IMG/VR virus record: IMGVR_UViG_3300003885_000024
Coordinates: 1 to 32,682 of that record
Reading direction: 5' to 3' (one strand)
Source of the DNA: a virus
DNA: 32,682 bases
The notes under the pieces were generated by a model. That model ran no database searches and was not told where the DNA came from. It worked only from the letters and a program-made list of their open reading frames with translations. Position numbers and translations under genes: made by a program. Shown in pieces: positions 7,556 to 16,599 of the stretch. The stretch's first letter is position 1. Every line of letters starts with the position of its first letter.

Positions 7556-9277
7556 TTATACTTCAACACTATAGGTTTTAGAGTTCATATTTGTTCCAGT
7601 AATACTAAAAGACAATTGTAGAGCTGGAGATGTAAAATTCTTGACATTATCTGGATTTCCCAAAGAAGTGTGAGATTCTACGGGAGACAATAGTTCTATA
7701 TCAGGACCGGAGATAATAGCATTTTCAAACCAAAACTCAGGTTTCATACGCATGAGCATTAGTAGTGAGTGGGAAGAATCCAAACGTGCTGTCATTCTAA
7801 TTGAATTACATCCAGGGCTTAACACAAATGTTTTATTAAAATCAACGCCCAAAGGAGTCTGATCTGCAACGATTGGAACGATTGGGTTAATCTCAAGGGT
7901 GAATGGACTGTTTAATATCTGGGAAATTTCTGAACTGCTGTCTTCAAATGTTTCTTCAGTTTTAAGATCGCTGGTGTCTAACCATGATTTATCCCAACTG
8001 AACTCATTAGTTATAGAAGTTGATATTTTTATTTGTTTTGCGACTACTTCTCTTGCATTAACAATGAATGGTCCAATAAATCTTACTATATCTTCCTCTT
8101 CTTCTGCATCAAAAGCAACATCAACAGTAGTACTTTCAAACCAGTAGTTAGTAGGGTCTTCTATTAAATTCTTAGAGATAGCGTTGCCTTCTAATGTTAT
8201 AGTTTGTAATTCCAAACTTGCATTTGATATATTGACGACGAAATCCACCAACATATAAGAAGCTACAGAAATTATTCTTCCCTTTTCTAGGTCATCATAC
8301 TCATTTATGAATTCTTTGAAATAAGTACCGCCAACCATCTGAAGTGGAACTGTGTTTATTACGGAATTTAATTCTGTTATCGACCTGTAGTCACCCATAT
8401 TATTTGGTCCATCATGATATAGTGTTGATCCAGTTAATATATTCAGAGCTTCTAGAGGTTGAGCAGTATTGCTTTGAAAATAAGATGTACCTTTTGCTTC
8501 AAAGCTTTGCGTTTCTCTAATTGTAGTAAGCGGATGATCATAAGGTCGTCCCAAGTAATTCTCAAACGTATCGTGGTCTTGATCATCCCAAGGACTAGTA
8601 GGATCAACAAGTGTAAAATCCATAGAAACTTTATTGTTTAAGGTTGATGAAGAAGTTGCAAGTTGTTGTATTATATCTCTAAAATATTGTATTATATCTA
8701 AATAAGAACTCAATGCTTTGTTATTGAACAAGTCTGTCAAATTTTGTAGTTCTATTGTATTTGTGGAAGGTGTATGAGTTGCTGGGGTAATTACACCTGT
8801 CGGATCAACATTAAATGTTTTGAACCAATCAGAAGGTATTTCTGTAAATACTGGATAAATATCTGACAAACCTACTGTGACAATAGAACCGTTTGCCAAC
8901 GATAAAGGCATATCAATGTTAACGATAGGGTCAAAACTAATTGGATTGCTTCCAGCATGTATATCTAACAACATACGCAAACCATAAGACATTCTACCAA
9001 ATGTATCCAATAGACCTAGTATATGCCCAGGATTTTTATAATCTATTCCTGGATTTCCCTTACCAAGTCCATCGTGATTACCCCCAGGCGTATATATCGT
9101 AGGCATATAATCAATAAACTCATATGGATCAAAACCAGCAGCTACTAATGTTGTTGGATTTGGATACAGGATGCCTTGATATCCACCACAGAATATCCCT
9201 TTGTCTGGCTGAAAAGGGTTGTACCCCTGTAAAGCCAAACTGAGCAGTTTATTATCAGTTAAAAGACCTATTGCCAT
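7556..9277 (-). CDS. large tail or baseplate protein, unrecognised
   Basis: 573 aa from the ATG at 9277 (AIGLLTDNKLLSLALQGY...). Longer frames would need TTG starts and would reach into the previous gene. I see no domain I can name. The protein is rich in Asn, Asp, Ser and Thr, largely predicted beta, with a short acidic run (AEEEED). Its position directly after the hub-like gene and before the two small virion proteins points to a baseplate, tail-tip or receptor-binding part. Its sequence is more AT-rich than the neighbouring tail genes, which would fit a rapidly changing host-contact protein. This is inference only. Confidence 0.7.
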   Translation of the reverse strand: MAIGLLTDNKLLSLALQGYNPFQPDKGIFCGGYQGILYPNPTTLVAAGFDPYEFIDYMPTIYTPGGNHDGLGKGNPGIDYKNPGHILGLLDTFGRMSYGLRMLLDIHAGSNPISFDPIVNIDMPLSLANGSIVTVGLSDIYPVFTEIPSDWFKTFNVDPTGVITPATHTPSTNTIELQNLTDLFNNKALSSYLDIIQYFRDIIQQLATSSSTLNNKVSMDFTLVDPTSPWDDQDHDTFENYLGRPYDHPLTTIRETQSFEAKGTSYFQSNTAQPLEALNILTGSTLYHDGPNNMGDYRSITELNSVINTVPLQMVGGTYFKEFINEYDDLEKGRIISVASYMLVDFVVNISNASLELQTITLEGNAISKNLIEDPTNYWFESTTVDVAFDAEEEEDIVRFIGPFIVNAREVVAKQIKISTSITNEFSWDKSWLDTSDLKTEETFEDSSSEISQILNSPFTLEINPIVPIVADQTPLGVDFNKTFVLSPGCNSIRMTARLDSSHSLLMLMRMKPEFWFENAIISGPDIELLSPVESHTSLGNPDNVKNFTSPALQLSFSITGTNMNSKTYSVEV

Positions 9278-9296
9278 ATTGTTCAATAATCCTATC

Positions 9297-11612
9297 CTAC
9301 GCTTGCGGTGGCGCAAAAAGTTGTGGAGCTTGTTCTATGAACGGTATGTATGGACCACTTTCATCAGTCAAAGAAAATATGCTGACAGTGACACGAGTTC
9401 CAACAGGTAGCAAAGCTGGTCTTAAGTCTAGCTCAGACAAATTCCTAACATTAGTCCATTCTTCTTCTAGCCAAGTTGCTGAAAGAATTGAATTACTAAA
9501 ACCCCCAGTAAGTACAGAAGCTAAATTCAGTCTTTTGACAGTATACGTTGGAGTTATGGAGCTAGCAAACGTAATTATACCTAGACCGCCTTCTGGTCTT
9601 TCAAATACAAAATCTCTGTCTACACCTGTTGGACCTCTAAGGTCATCCCCCGTTTCTGGCTCTGGAGATACATCAAAAATTTCTTCTTCCCTGGGTATTG
9701 TATCGTTGTTTGGTTCTTGTCTCTTAAACTCACCAAGTTCACGAGTAAACAAATTCATCATATATCTTGTCGTGATACCGTTAACGCCAAATCTAACAAC
9801 AATCTCTGTGATACTGCTTCCTGTCCCAACAGATTCTCCTATATTGATACTAGGAATTCCAGCAACTTCTAACTGTCCAGTATTGATGATAGATAAGTTG
9901 GGCAGCACCGAAGTTTTTCTTTCAGCAATAACTCTTAGTAGTTCTTGTGCTGTTGAGTTTAAGTTACCACGAATACCGAAAATCCATGGAACCAAATTGT
10001 TATCAACAGATAAATCCGATCTACCTTTTCCTAGAAGTGAACTTCGTATATTGGGGGCGGTGGTGTTCCATGGTCCATAGCGAATACCTCTGTCTCTCAG
10101 CGGTATCCATGCTTGTGATATCTTATCCTGACGTGTCAACCTATCTTCATTAGCTGTTCTCCCACCAGAATCGAGATCAAGTCTGGTTAGAGCGATAGGC
10201 AGTGTTATGATTAAATATCTACATTCTTGCTGAACAGTACATTTCATAAATGACTTACCATCCCGTTGTATTAAATTGTTAGAATTTTCAACCAATGGAG
10301 CCCAAGTAACCTTATTTGATCCTCCAAAAATTTCGGAAAGTTCAACAAAGGCACCCCACTTGCCACCATCTGTTGTCATTCTGATAAGTGTGTTTGGATC
10401 ACATAATGTATTAACAAGTGGATGACTGACGCCCTCCCACCATCCGGCACTAACCAATTCTGGAAAATTAGGCAAATCTTTTCCTGATTCAGATAATTCA
10501 TTCTTATTCAACTGGATATAGAATTTTTTTCCCCAAAAATTATTCATATACCTTTTCAGGGAAGCAAGATCAGTCTTATCCATTTTGTCATCTAAGTCGC
10601 CATTTAACACATCTTCCATTTCTGACACATCAGTTCCGACCCTACGTACCGCACAGTTAGTCTCGTCTTTTGTTGGATAAGAAGGGCTAGACAAAGGAAC
10701 ACCAGAAGAATCAAAACCCCAAAATTGCTGTAATCTAGAACTCCCGAATAGCTTTAATTCATCCTTAATTCCACCCCAGATAACTTTGTTTGTAATTATG
10801 TCATTATTCTCAAAGCCTTCGATACGACGGATAACATTACCTGAATGTAAAGCAGCTAATTCCTCTAAACCCAATATGTTCGAATTAACTATCCCAGTGA
10901 TTCTTCTGACGATTCTGATTGCTATGACTATCGTGTCATCAGTAGAACTTTTCCGTTCAGATTCCACCCACCAATCTGCTCCGACAGCATTGCAGAATTC
11001 AGTAATTGTAGATACTAGTGATCTTACTTCTCCTGTGAAAAAGTACTGATTTATTCCTTCTCCAGAAAAATTTGTCAAATCTTTCAAGGCAGTCATGTCT
11101 ACTTCATACACATCATTGCCATACACAAGAGTAGAAGCTTCAACTCTATCTATTATAGTTGAAAAAAGTGTGCCATTCTCTTTAGCGACACAATCTACAT
11201 CGGGAGAACCGGAACTGGATAATGGTCCTATATACACAACATTGGTGTCTACTAAAATTGCCTCTATCTCTGGTTGATCGACGTAAATGTTAGTCAGATT
11301 TGCTGAATCCAGAACAGTCCTACAATCAGTCAATCTAACAGAATATACCCCAGTCCCAGCAACGTCTGTCATTACATTTTCCCACGACTGAACGATTCCT
11401 AGCAAACTCAATGATCCGAATTCAATAAGTTGTGCTGATCTTACATCGTTTTCTGCTAATGTAAAGTCTTGATCAGTTTCTTGTATTACTGTAACTGTAA
11501 AAACTATAGGTTGACCATTGAATCCCATTTGAGATGTAATGTTCTTTAGCGAGCAGCCAAAAATCTTTGACGTCACAGCCCCGGATATTTGTGTAAATAT
11601 AGTTTCATCCAT
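9297..11612 (-). CDS. tail hub-like protein
   Basis: 771 aa. The N-terminus (ISGAVTSKIFGCSLKNITSQ..., GLGFNG-like turn, GIVQSWE, YSVRLTD) resembles the first beta-barrel domain of phage hub proteins of the gp27/gpD type, which open with a modified barrel followed by a second domain built on the same plan. A Trp-rich middle and a proline-poor beta-rich C-terminus follow. The start lies four bases after the upstream stop, with AAGG 8 bases before the ATG. It is preceded by another tail protein and followed by a probable baseplate component. The hub assignment is an inference from local resemblance and order. Confidence 0.6.
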   Translation of the reverse strand: MDETIFTQISGAVTSKIFGCSLKNITSQMGFNGQPIVFTVTVIQETDQDFTLAENDVRSAQLIEFGSLSLLGIVQSWENVMTDVAGTGVYSVRLTDCRTVLDSANLTNIYVDQPEIEAILVDTNVVYIGPLSSSGSPDVDCVAKENGTLFSTIIDRVEASTLVYGNDVYEVDMTALKDLTNFSGEGINQYFFTGEVRSLVSTITEFCNAVGADWWVESERKSSTDDTIVIAIRIVRRITGIVNSNILGLEELAALHSGNVIRRIEGFENNDIITNKVIWGGIKDELKLFGSSRLQQFWGFDSSGVPLSSPSYPTKDETNCAVRRVGTDVSEMEDVLNGDLDDKMDKTDLASLKRYMNNFWGKKFYIQLNKNELSESGKDLPNFPELVSAGWWEGVSHPLVNTLCDPNTLIRMTTDGGKWGAFVELSEIFGGSNKVTWAPLVENSNNLIQRDGKSFMKCTVQQECRYLIITLPIALTRLDLDSGGRTANEDRLTRQDKISQAWIPLRDRGIRYGPWNTTAPNIRSSLLGKGRSDLSVDNNLVPWIFGIRGNLNSTAQELLRVIAERKTSVLPNLSIINTGQLEVAGIPSINIGESVGTGSSITEIVVRFGVNGITTRYMMNLFTRELGEFKRQEPNNDTIPREEEIFDVSPEPETGDDLRGPTGVDRDFVFERPEGGLGIITFASSITPTYTVKRLNLASVLTGGFSNSILSATWLEEEWTNVRNLSELDLRPALLPVGTRVTVSIFSLTDESGPYIPFIEQAPQLFAPPQA

Positions 11613-11616
11613 AAGA

Positions 11617-13344
11617 TTAACCTTCTGTTACTGTGTGTGTTCTATTTCTTGTATATTTACCAGTACTAGGATTCCATGTTTCCCTATCTGTATCTAGTAT
11701 ATATGATCCAACAACAAATTGATCTATCAATGGTATCCCTCCAGCAGCATCCATAATATCCGCGATAGTATCATTGTCTGGTTTAACAGCGTGACCCTCA
11801 GAACTATAACTAACAGCAATTTGTTGAGCAGTCGCAGTATTCATTCTTTGTATTATAGGTCCAGCCAATCTTCCAGGAATGGTTATTTTAGCAGAAATAG
11901 TTTGTGGATATGTTGTGTCTACAGATATATCCACATTATTATCATCTCTGTCTGTCCACGTCCATGTCGTTCTAGATGAACCCTGTGTTTCATTCAGGGC
12001 ACTAGACTTCGATATATGGACACCAGTAAACGTAACACCTGCTGGCTTTTGTGAACCTATGAGCAGGACAGCCAAGGTACGAGCATCAACATCTGAAGGT
12101 ATATTACTTCTGGCATTGTTAAGTCGTTCTGTTTTTGTATCCCCATTACCCCCTATATCAACATTCAATGACAAATTGTAAACACCATCGCCAGAGTTGA
12201 AAGACAATGTAGCCTCACTACCCTGAGTGAAAGATGCATCTTCACTTGCAGACCAATTGAAGTTAAAATTAACAACAGCATCTTTTTCGTTAACGGTAAT
12301 TGTCTTCTGTGTGGGGGTTGTTGGAACAACAAAACCATCCAACATTGTACCCAACGCTGTTTCTGTTACTGTCTTCGCTTGACTATTGGTTGGAGTAGCT
12401 GTCTTAGCATTAGCAAGGGCTGATGACCCACCAGTTCGCTCTTGTTCTTCTAAACCATAAATAGTACCAGTGTAGCTTACATCAACAGAATCATTTTCTG
12501 ATCTATGGATAACAGTAAACGACTGCTCTGAAAATGTTGCCGCTGTTTCCCCAGGGCCAGCTTCTCTGATGGTCCATGTTTCTGTAATAGCATAACTACC
12601 GTCTCTCTCTGAAACATTAGTGCTCTTACTATAATCTCCGTTTACCCAATTAGTAAAGCCAGTGGTAAAAGAAACAAAAGTACTATCTGGCGTACCGTCT
12701 ATTCTTGCGTCAGCCCAACCCTTAGCATTACTCCAAGCAGCAGTCTCATTGCCTGTCACCTCATCAAATGTCATTTCTCCCTTAGCGCTAACGGAGTGAG
12801 TAATCTCGTACACTTTTCCGTCGTGCCCAGCAACTTCATTAAATTGCCACTCTTCAGAAACGCTCTCTATACCAGAACCATCAAAACTATCCTCATCTAT
12901 AATCCCAGTTAGATACTCTGCTTCTAGACTGATTTCATATGGACACCGATCTGCCCATTGTCCTTCTGGAAAATTGATAGAAAGAACTTTTGGACGACAT
13001 TTGACTGGAGAAGAAGCACCTCCGAACCATTCAAGCTGTTTGCCATCTTCTCTAAAAAGCCACCTTAGAGCCTCTTGTTTACGCTGTATATTAACGAACG
13101 GAATATCACCACCAACATACGCTTCGTCTGGTGGGGAGCCACTGAGCGTCCAGAAAGCATTGGATGGGTCGCCTAGAGGATATGCACCACTTGGGGAGCC
13201 ACGGAATGGAAGAAGTGTCCCTGTTAATGAAATATCATACAACACTCCGTGTTTTCTACCGTCACTAGATGTGCGGTAAACCTTTGATATCCTTATCAGT
13301 GGTGCTGGAATAATTGCTTTGCTATCGTATACTACTAAAGCCAT
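11617..13344 (-). CDS. tail protein with repeated beta domains
   Basis: 575 aa; ATG preceded by AAGGGAGG. The N-terminal ~150 residues (IRISKVYRTSSDGRKHGVLYDI, LTGTLLPFRGSPSG, EWFGG) are a compact domain I associate with long-tail phage tail proteins. Residues ~165-540 contain at least three related segments with alternating patterns such as WQFNEV..., ITETWTIREAG, NFNFNWSASED and TTWTWTDRDDN, each followed by a Lys/Asn-rich turn and an NARSNIPSDVDARTL-like helix, so the body appears to be a tandem beta-sandwich array. No enzyme motif. It sits between the fibre-like gene and the hub-like gene. Confidence 0.7.
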   Translation of the reverse strand: MALVVYDSKAIIPAPLIRISKVYRTSSDGRKHGVLYDISLTGTLLPFRGSPSGAYPLGDPSNAFWTLSGSPPDEAYVGGDIPFVNIQRKQEALRWLFREDGKQLEWFGGASSPVKCRPKVLSINFPEGQWADRCPYEISLEAEYLTGIIDEDSFDGSGIESVSEEWQFNEVAGHDGKVYEITHSVSAKGEMTFDEVTGNETAAWSNAKGWADARIDGTPDSTFVSFTTGFTNWVNGDYSKSTNVSERDGSYAITETWTIREAGPGETAATFSEQSFTVIHRSENDSVDVSYTGTIYGLEEQERTGGSSALANAKTATPTNSQAKTVTETALGTMLDGFVVPTTPTQKTITVNEKDAVVNFNFNWSASEDASFTQGSEATLSFNSGDGVYNLSLNVDIGGNGDTKTERLNNARSNIPSDVDARTLAVLLIGSQKPAGVTFTGVHISKSSALNETQGSSRTTWTWTDRDDNNVDISVDTTYPQTISAKITIPGRLAGPIIQRMNTATAQQIAVSYSSEGHAVKPDNDTIADIMDAAGGIPLIDQFVVGSYILDTDRETWNPSTGKYTRNRTHTVTEG

Positions 13345-13355
13345 TTTATCCTCCC

Positions 13356-16238
13356 TTAATACCCGTGTACATACAGGTTCCCTCTGGTATTATACACCTG
13401 ATTACCAGCATCCAAGAACAAATTAAGACCACCTGGGCCATTGTTGAATAGACCAGATACACCCATTAAGTAAAACAATACTGTTCCACTCTCTTGCCCA
13501 AAGAGTCCTTCAATGAATAAATTGCCAGACGAAGAATAGTTAACTGGGGCTGCACCAGACATATACAAGTTGGATTTACCGAAATAACCAGGATCAACTT
13601 TCAGAAATAGATTCCACGGATCACTATGAGAATCGTTTGGTGTAAACCCTATTCTTGAAGGATCATCTGGATCAATGCTACAAACGAAATTGACAGATTT
13701 GCTGAATAAATTGCCTCGTGGTGATGAACCAGAAGCATGACCAAATGTATACAAATTACATATTGCAGGAATCGTTGTGTCTGCTTTCAAGAACATAATC
13801 CATGCTTCGTCGCTGGTTGGATTACCAGATTGTGTCTTGAGGAACAACGTCCAAGCTTCTGTCCCGCCAGCCGTATATGGAAAATCAGCATTGATAGCTT
13901 CTAAATAGAATGGCACTTTGTTGAATGTCTGTGTTACACCAGATTCTCCAGATGCTATGATGAATCCTTGGGTGAACAGATTTGCAGTGTTGTTAATATC
14001 ATTGTCTTCTGTTTTCAGATACAGAGTCCAATTGTCCCGAGATCGCAACGGACCAATCCATAGACCAAATGAATCATTGATACTTTCTGATCCGTATATA
14101 TTAAAATCTGGACTTTGGTCTCCAAAGGGATAGGCAAAATCATTGATATTACCAGGGTATGTAAAGGTACCACTTGATACTATAAACTCTGGTCCCTTAA
14201 CGAAGAAGTTACCGCTAGATACCATGGATTCTGGTGCCTTAATAAAGCAATTAGTAGAACCAGAAATCGCCGAAACACCATGTATAAATAAAGCAGCATT
14301 ACCGCTAGACTCTAAAAATTCAAAAGTTTTAAGGAATAAATTGCTATTACCTGATGATAAGGTTGGACTAGACATAAACAAAGATGGTGAATCACCAACT
14401 ATTTGAATACCAGGCGCAAGACCACCGCTTGTTCCGACAATAGTTGGTGCAGCAATGAACAGACTCACAGATGAAGAAGAAAAGGATGGACCACTAATAA
14501 ACAAAGGTGAAGGATAACCTGGCAAAACATCTATGAATAATGTTAATCCGCTTGGATATTGAGGTTCCTGAAGTGTGTTTCTGGATTCATATCCCAATAT
14601 TATTAGTGGTGCATTGTAGGCACTAATACTAGGAATTGATTTGAAGTTATCCCAGTATCCAAGAAGTACGAAGTGGTCTAGTGATCCAACAGCATCTTCA
14701 GAGTATGTTTCTATTCCCGACCCAACAGTTGTTTGCCAACATTGAGCAGTTCTGTAGATAGAGCCGCCAGTTTGTGTTTGATTTAATTTTCTCTCAAGTG
14801 AAGAATATAATTCTCTCGACCCTTGAATTATAGAATTAGTGTTATCATTGTGACCATGAAGCAAAGATGCCACTGCGTCTGGTGGAACACCACTAAGAGC
14901 TATAGATTCCCAAGTGTTGTCGGCAGAAGGATTTGCCTCATCGTCTTGATAAACATCAGTATAATCTCCTGGGGGTTCCTCCCAGTATCCCATTAAATAG
15001 AATTGTTGAAAATCATTGTTCGCAAATTCTGCCCAACTTTGTATTGTAGCATTAATACCACTCGTTTGTAAAGAGGATGTCCAGCAAGCATAGTTGTCTG
15101 GGTCTGGGAAGTTATCCCCCCAGTTCATTCTATATTTACGATCATCAGTGTTGCCAACTGATCTCAATCCTTGAATATTACCAAAACTTCCTACTGCAAT
15201 AATCTCTACTATAGAACCACTGGTTGCACCAAATGTATCTAAATTAACATTATTCCATGTGCTTGTAGGAGTTGAACCAGAAAAACTAGTAGCTAGTTCG
15301 ACATATTTAGTTCCTGCCCAATATCCCATTAAAAAGAAATCTACACCGCTTGGGGCGTAGTGTTCTATTTTTCCTCCAGACAATTGGACATGCATTGTTG
15401 TTGAATTATATCCACCAGCAAATCTAGCAAAATATAGGTTTATACGTCTATCTAGGGTTGAGCCAGGGGTTCTTACTCCAACAAAATAATCTAAGTCTAC
15501 ATTCCCGGATACACCTATTAAAATTTCAGCAGTAATATCTGGTTGACCAGATGGAACAAATTCAGAAAGGTCTTTTTCTTCCCAAGTATCCTTTGAAGAT
15601 GGAGTCCATGTTTGAAAATCTTCTACATATTGTATTAGCCCCCCAGGACTAATAACCTCTTTATATGCAGCAATAACACTGGTTACATCAGAATCAGCGG
15701 CAGAAGTCCACGCGCTACCAACAGTCTCAATGACCGTGGATATCCGCTCTTGAACATACTCGCGCAAATCTTCGGTTATCTCTGTGAAACCCGGTGCGGG
15801 AGTCCCAGCATAGGCATTGAAGTTCCGTGACGATGTTATAATCACCGTATCCTCAACAGTTGTAGTAATATTTCCACACGGGTGTATCGTACCTGTTGTC
15901 TGCTCAGCCTGACCGGCTACGTCCAATGTGATATTTTTGTCGTATTCGAATATAGTAGCTCCGATAGCGGATGCTGAACCAGCAGTTACAGTCACCGTCG
16001 TTACTCCGGAGGCAACATTTGACGAATGATATAGCTCGGCTACACGGGTGGCGATGTTTATTTGATCTTGTGTGTATGTGTTACTGTTATTATCTGTTAC
16101 AGAAGTTGCTGCTGAGAATGAGTGTCCAATAGCAACTACGATACTATTACCTGAAGTAACGGCGCTATCGAATACAATATCTAGAGACGTACCATTGGCT
16201 ACCCGAGCGCTATTATTCTGAACTTGTGTTATAGCCAT
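13356..16238 (-). CDS. fibre-like structural protein with LF(I/L) repeats
   Basis: 960 aa; the ATG follows the previous stop directly, with GAGGT seven bases before it. Residues ~1-130 form an Ig-like domain of a type common in surface proteins (SLDIVFDSAVTSGNSIVVAIG). Residues ~200-540 hold three or four copies of a unit built around FYLMGYWE / LMGYWAG / LLGYWDN. From ~550 to the end many short repeats centre on [N/S]-L-F-[I/L/M]-x-G or -K, separated by Ser/Gly-rich linkers. Such a beta-repeat build fits a tail fibre or a sheath of the tail tip. A transcription element overlaps its 3' end. Confidence 0.72.
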   Translation of the reverse strand: MAITQVQNNSARVANGTSLDIVFDSAVTSGNSIVVAIGHSFSAATSVTDNNSNTYTQDQINIATRVAELYHSSNVASGVTTVTVTAGSASAIGATIFEYDKNITLDVAGQAEQTTGTIHPCGNITTTVEDTVIITSSRNFNAYAGTPAPGFTEITEDLREYVQERISTVIETVGSAWTSAADSDVTSVIAAYKEVISPGGLIQYVEDFQTWTPSSKDTWEEKDLSEFVPSGQPDITAEILIGVSGNVDLDYFVGVRTPGSTLDRRINLYFARFAGGYNSTTMHVQLSGGKIEHYAPSGVDFFLMGYWAGTKYVELATSFSGSTPTSTWNNVNLDTFGATSGSIVEIIAVGSFGNIQGLRSVGNTDDRKYRMNWGDNFPDPDNYACWTSSLQTSGINATIQSWAEFANNDFQQFYLMGYWEEPPGDYTDVYQDDEANPSADNTWESIALSGVPPDAVASLLHGHNDNTNSIIQGSRELYSSLERKLNQTQTGGSIYRTAQCWQTTVGSGIETYSEDAVGSLDHFVLLGYWDNFKSIPSISAYNAPLIILGYESRNTLQEPQYPSGLTLFIDVLPGYPSPLFISGPSFSSSSVSLFIAAPTIVGTSGGLAPGIQIVGDSPSLFMSSPTLSSGNSNLFLKTFEFLESSGNAALFIHGVSAISGSTNCFIKAPESMVSSGNFFVKGPEFIVSSGTFTYPGNINDFAYPFGDQSPDFNIYGSESINDSFGLWIGPLRSRDNWTLYLKTEDNDINNTANLFTQGFIIASGESGVTQTFNKVPFYLEAINADFPYTAGGTEAWTLFLKTQSGNPTSDEAWIMFLKADTTIPAICNLYTFGHASGSSPRGNLFSKSVNFVCSIDPDDPSRIGFTPNDSHSDPWNLFLKVDPGYFGKSNLYMSGAAPVNYSSSGNLFIEGLFGQESGTVLFYLMGVSGLFNNGPGGLNLFLDAGNQVYNTRGNLYVHGY
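13390..13398 (-). promoter_or_regulatory. GGTGTATAA element inside the end of the fibre-like gene
   Basis: Third exact copy of the motif, 45 bases upstream of the ATG at 13344 and within the last codons of the upstream gene. It continues as GTATAATACC, containing TATAAT. If active, it would let the hub-side genes be transcribed separately from the long tape-measure transcript. Confidence 0.45.
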
Positions 16239-16583
16239 TTATGTTACCTCGATACCAACACCTATATTCATAGTCTTATTATTTACCAGCCGCACGCGAA
16301 TAAACCAACCCACAAGATTATCTACATCGAAATATAACCTGGGTCGATCACTTGGAATTTTCTTACTAGTGTCTATGCCCATCCCATGATAATTTCGCCA
16401 TGTCACCCCATTCTGTGAAATCTGTGTTTGTAGTTTGACGTTAACACCGGCTGTGTTCCAGTCTATATTATCACTGTCGATATCTATGACAATTGACTTA
16501 CTATTCGGTGGTATCTTCACGGAAGCAGAAAATCTTTCACCTGAGTCTCGTCTGTTTTTTATGAAAACATCTATTCTTGCCAT
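16239..16583 (-). CDS. small structural protein downstream of the tape measure
   Basis: 114 aa from the ATG at 16583, which has GGAGG 12 bases upstream; a longer frame to 16673 would overlap the tape-measure gene and has no ribosome site. The protein is beta-rich, with an ARIDVFIKNRRDSGERFSASV start and alternating strands (IVIDIDSDNIDW, VNVKLQTQIS, WFIRVRLVNN), typical of a small tail-completion or distal-tail component. I do not recognise a family. Its ribosome site overlaps the end of the tape-measure gene, so the two are probably coupled. Confidence 0.75.
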   Translation of the reverse strand: MARIDVFIKNRRDSGERFSASVKIPPNSKSIVIDIDSDNIDWNTAGVNVKLQTQISQNGVTWRNYHGMGIDTSKKIPSDRPRLYFDVDNLVGWFIRVRLVNNKTMNIGVGIEVT

Positions 16584-16599
16584 ACTATATTGATTCCTC

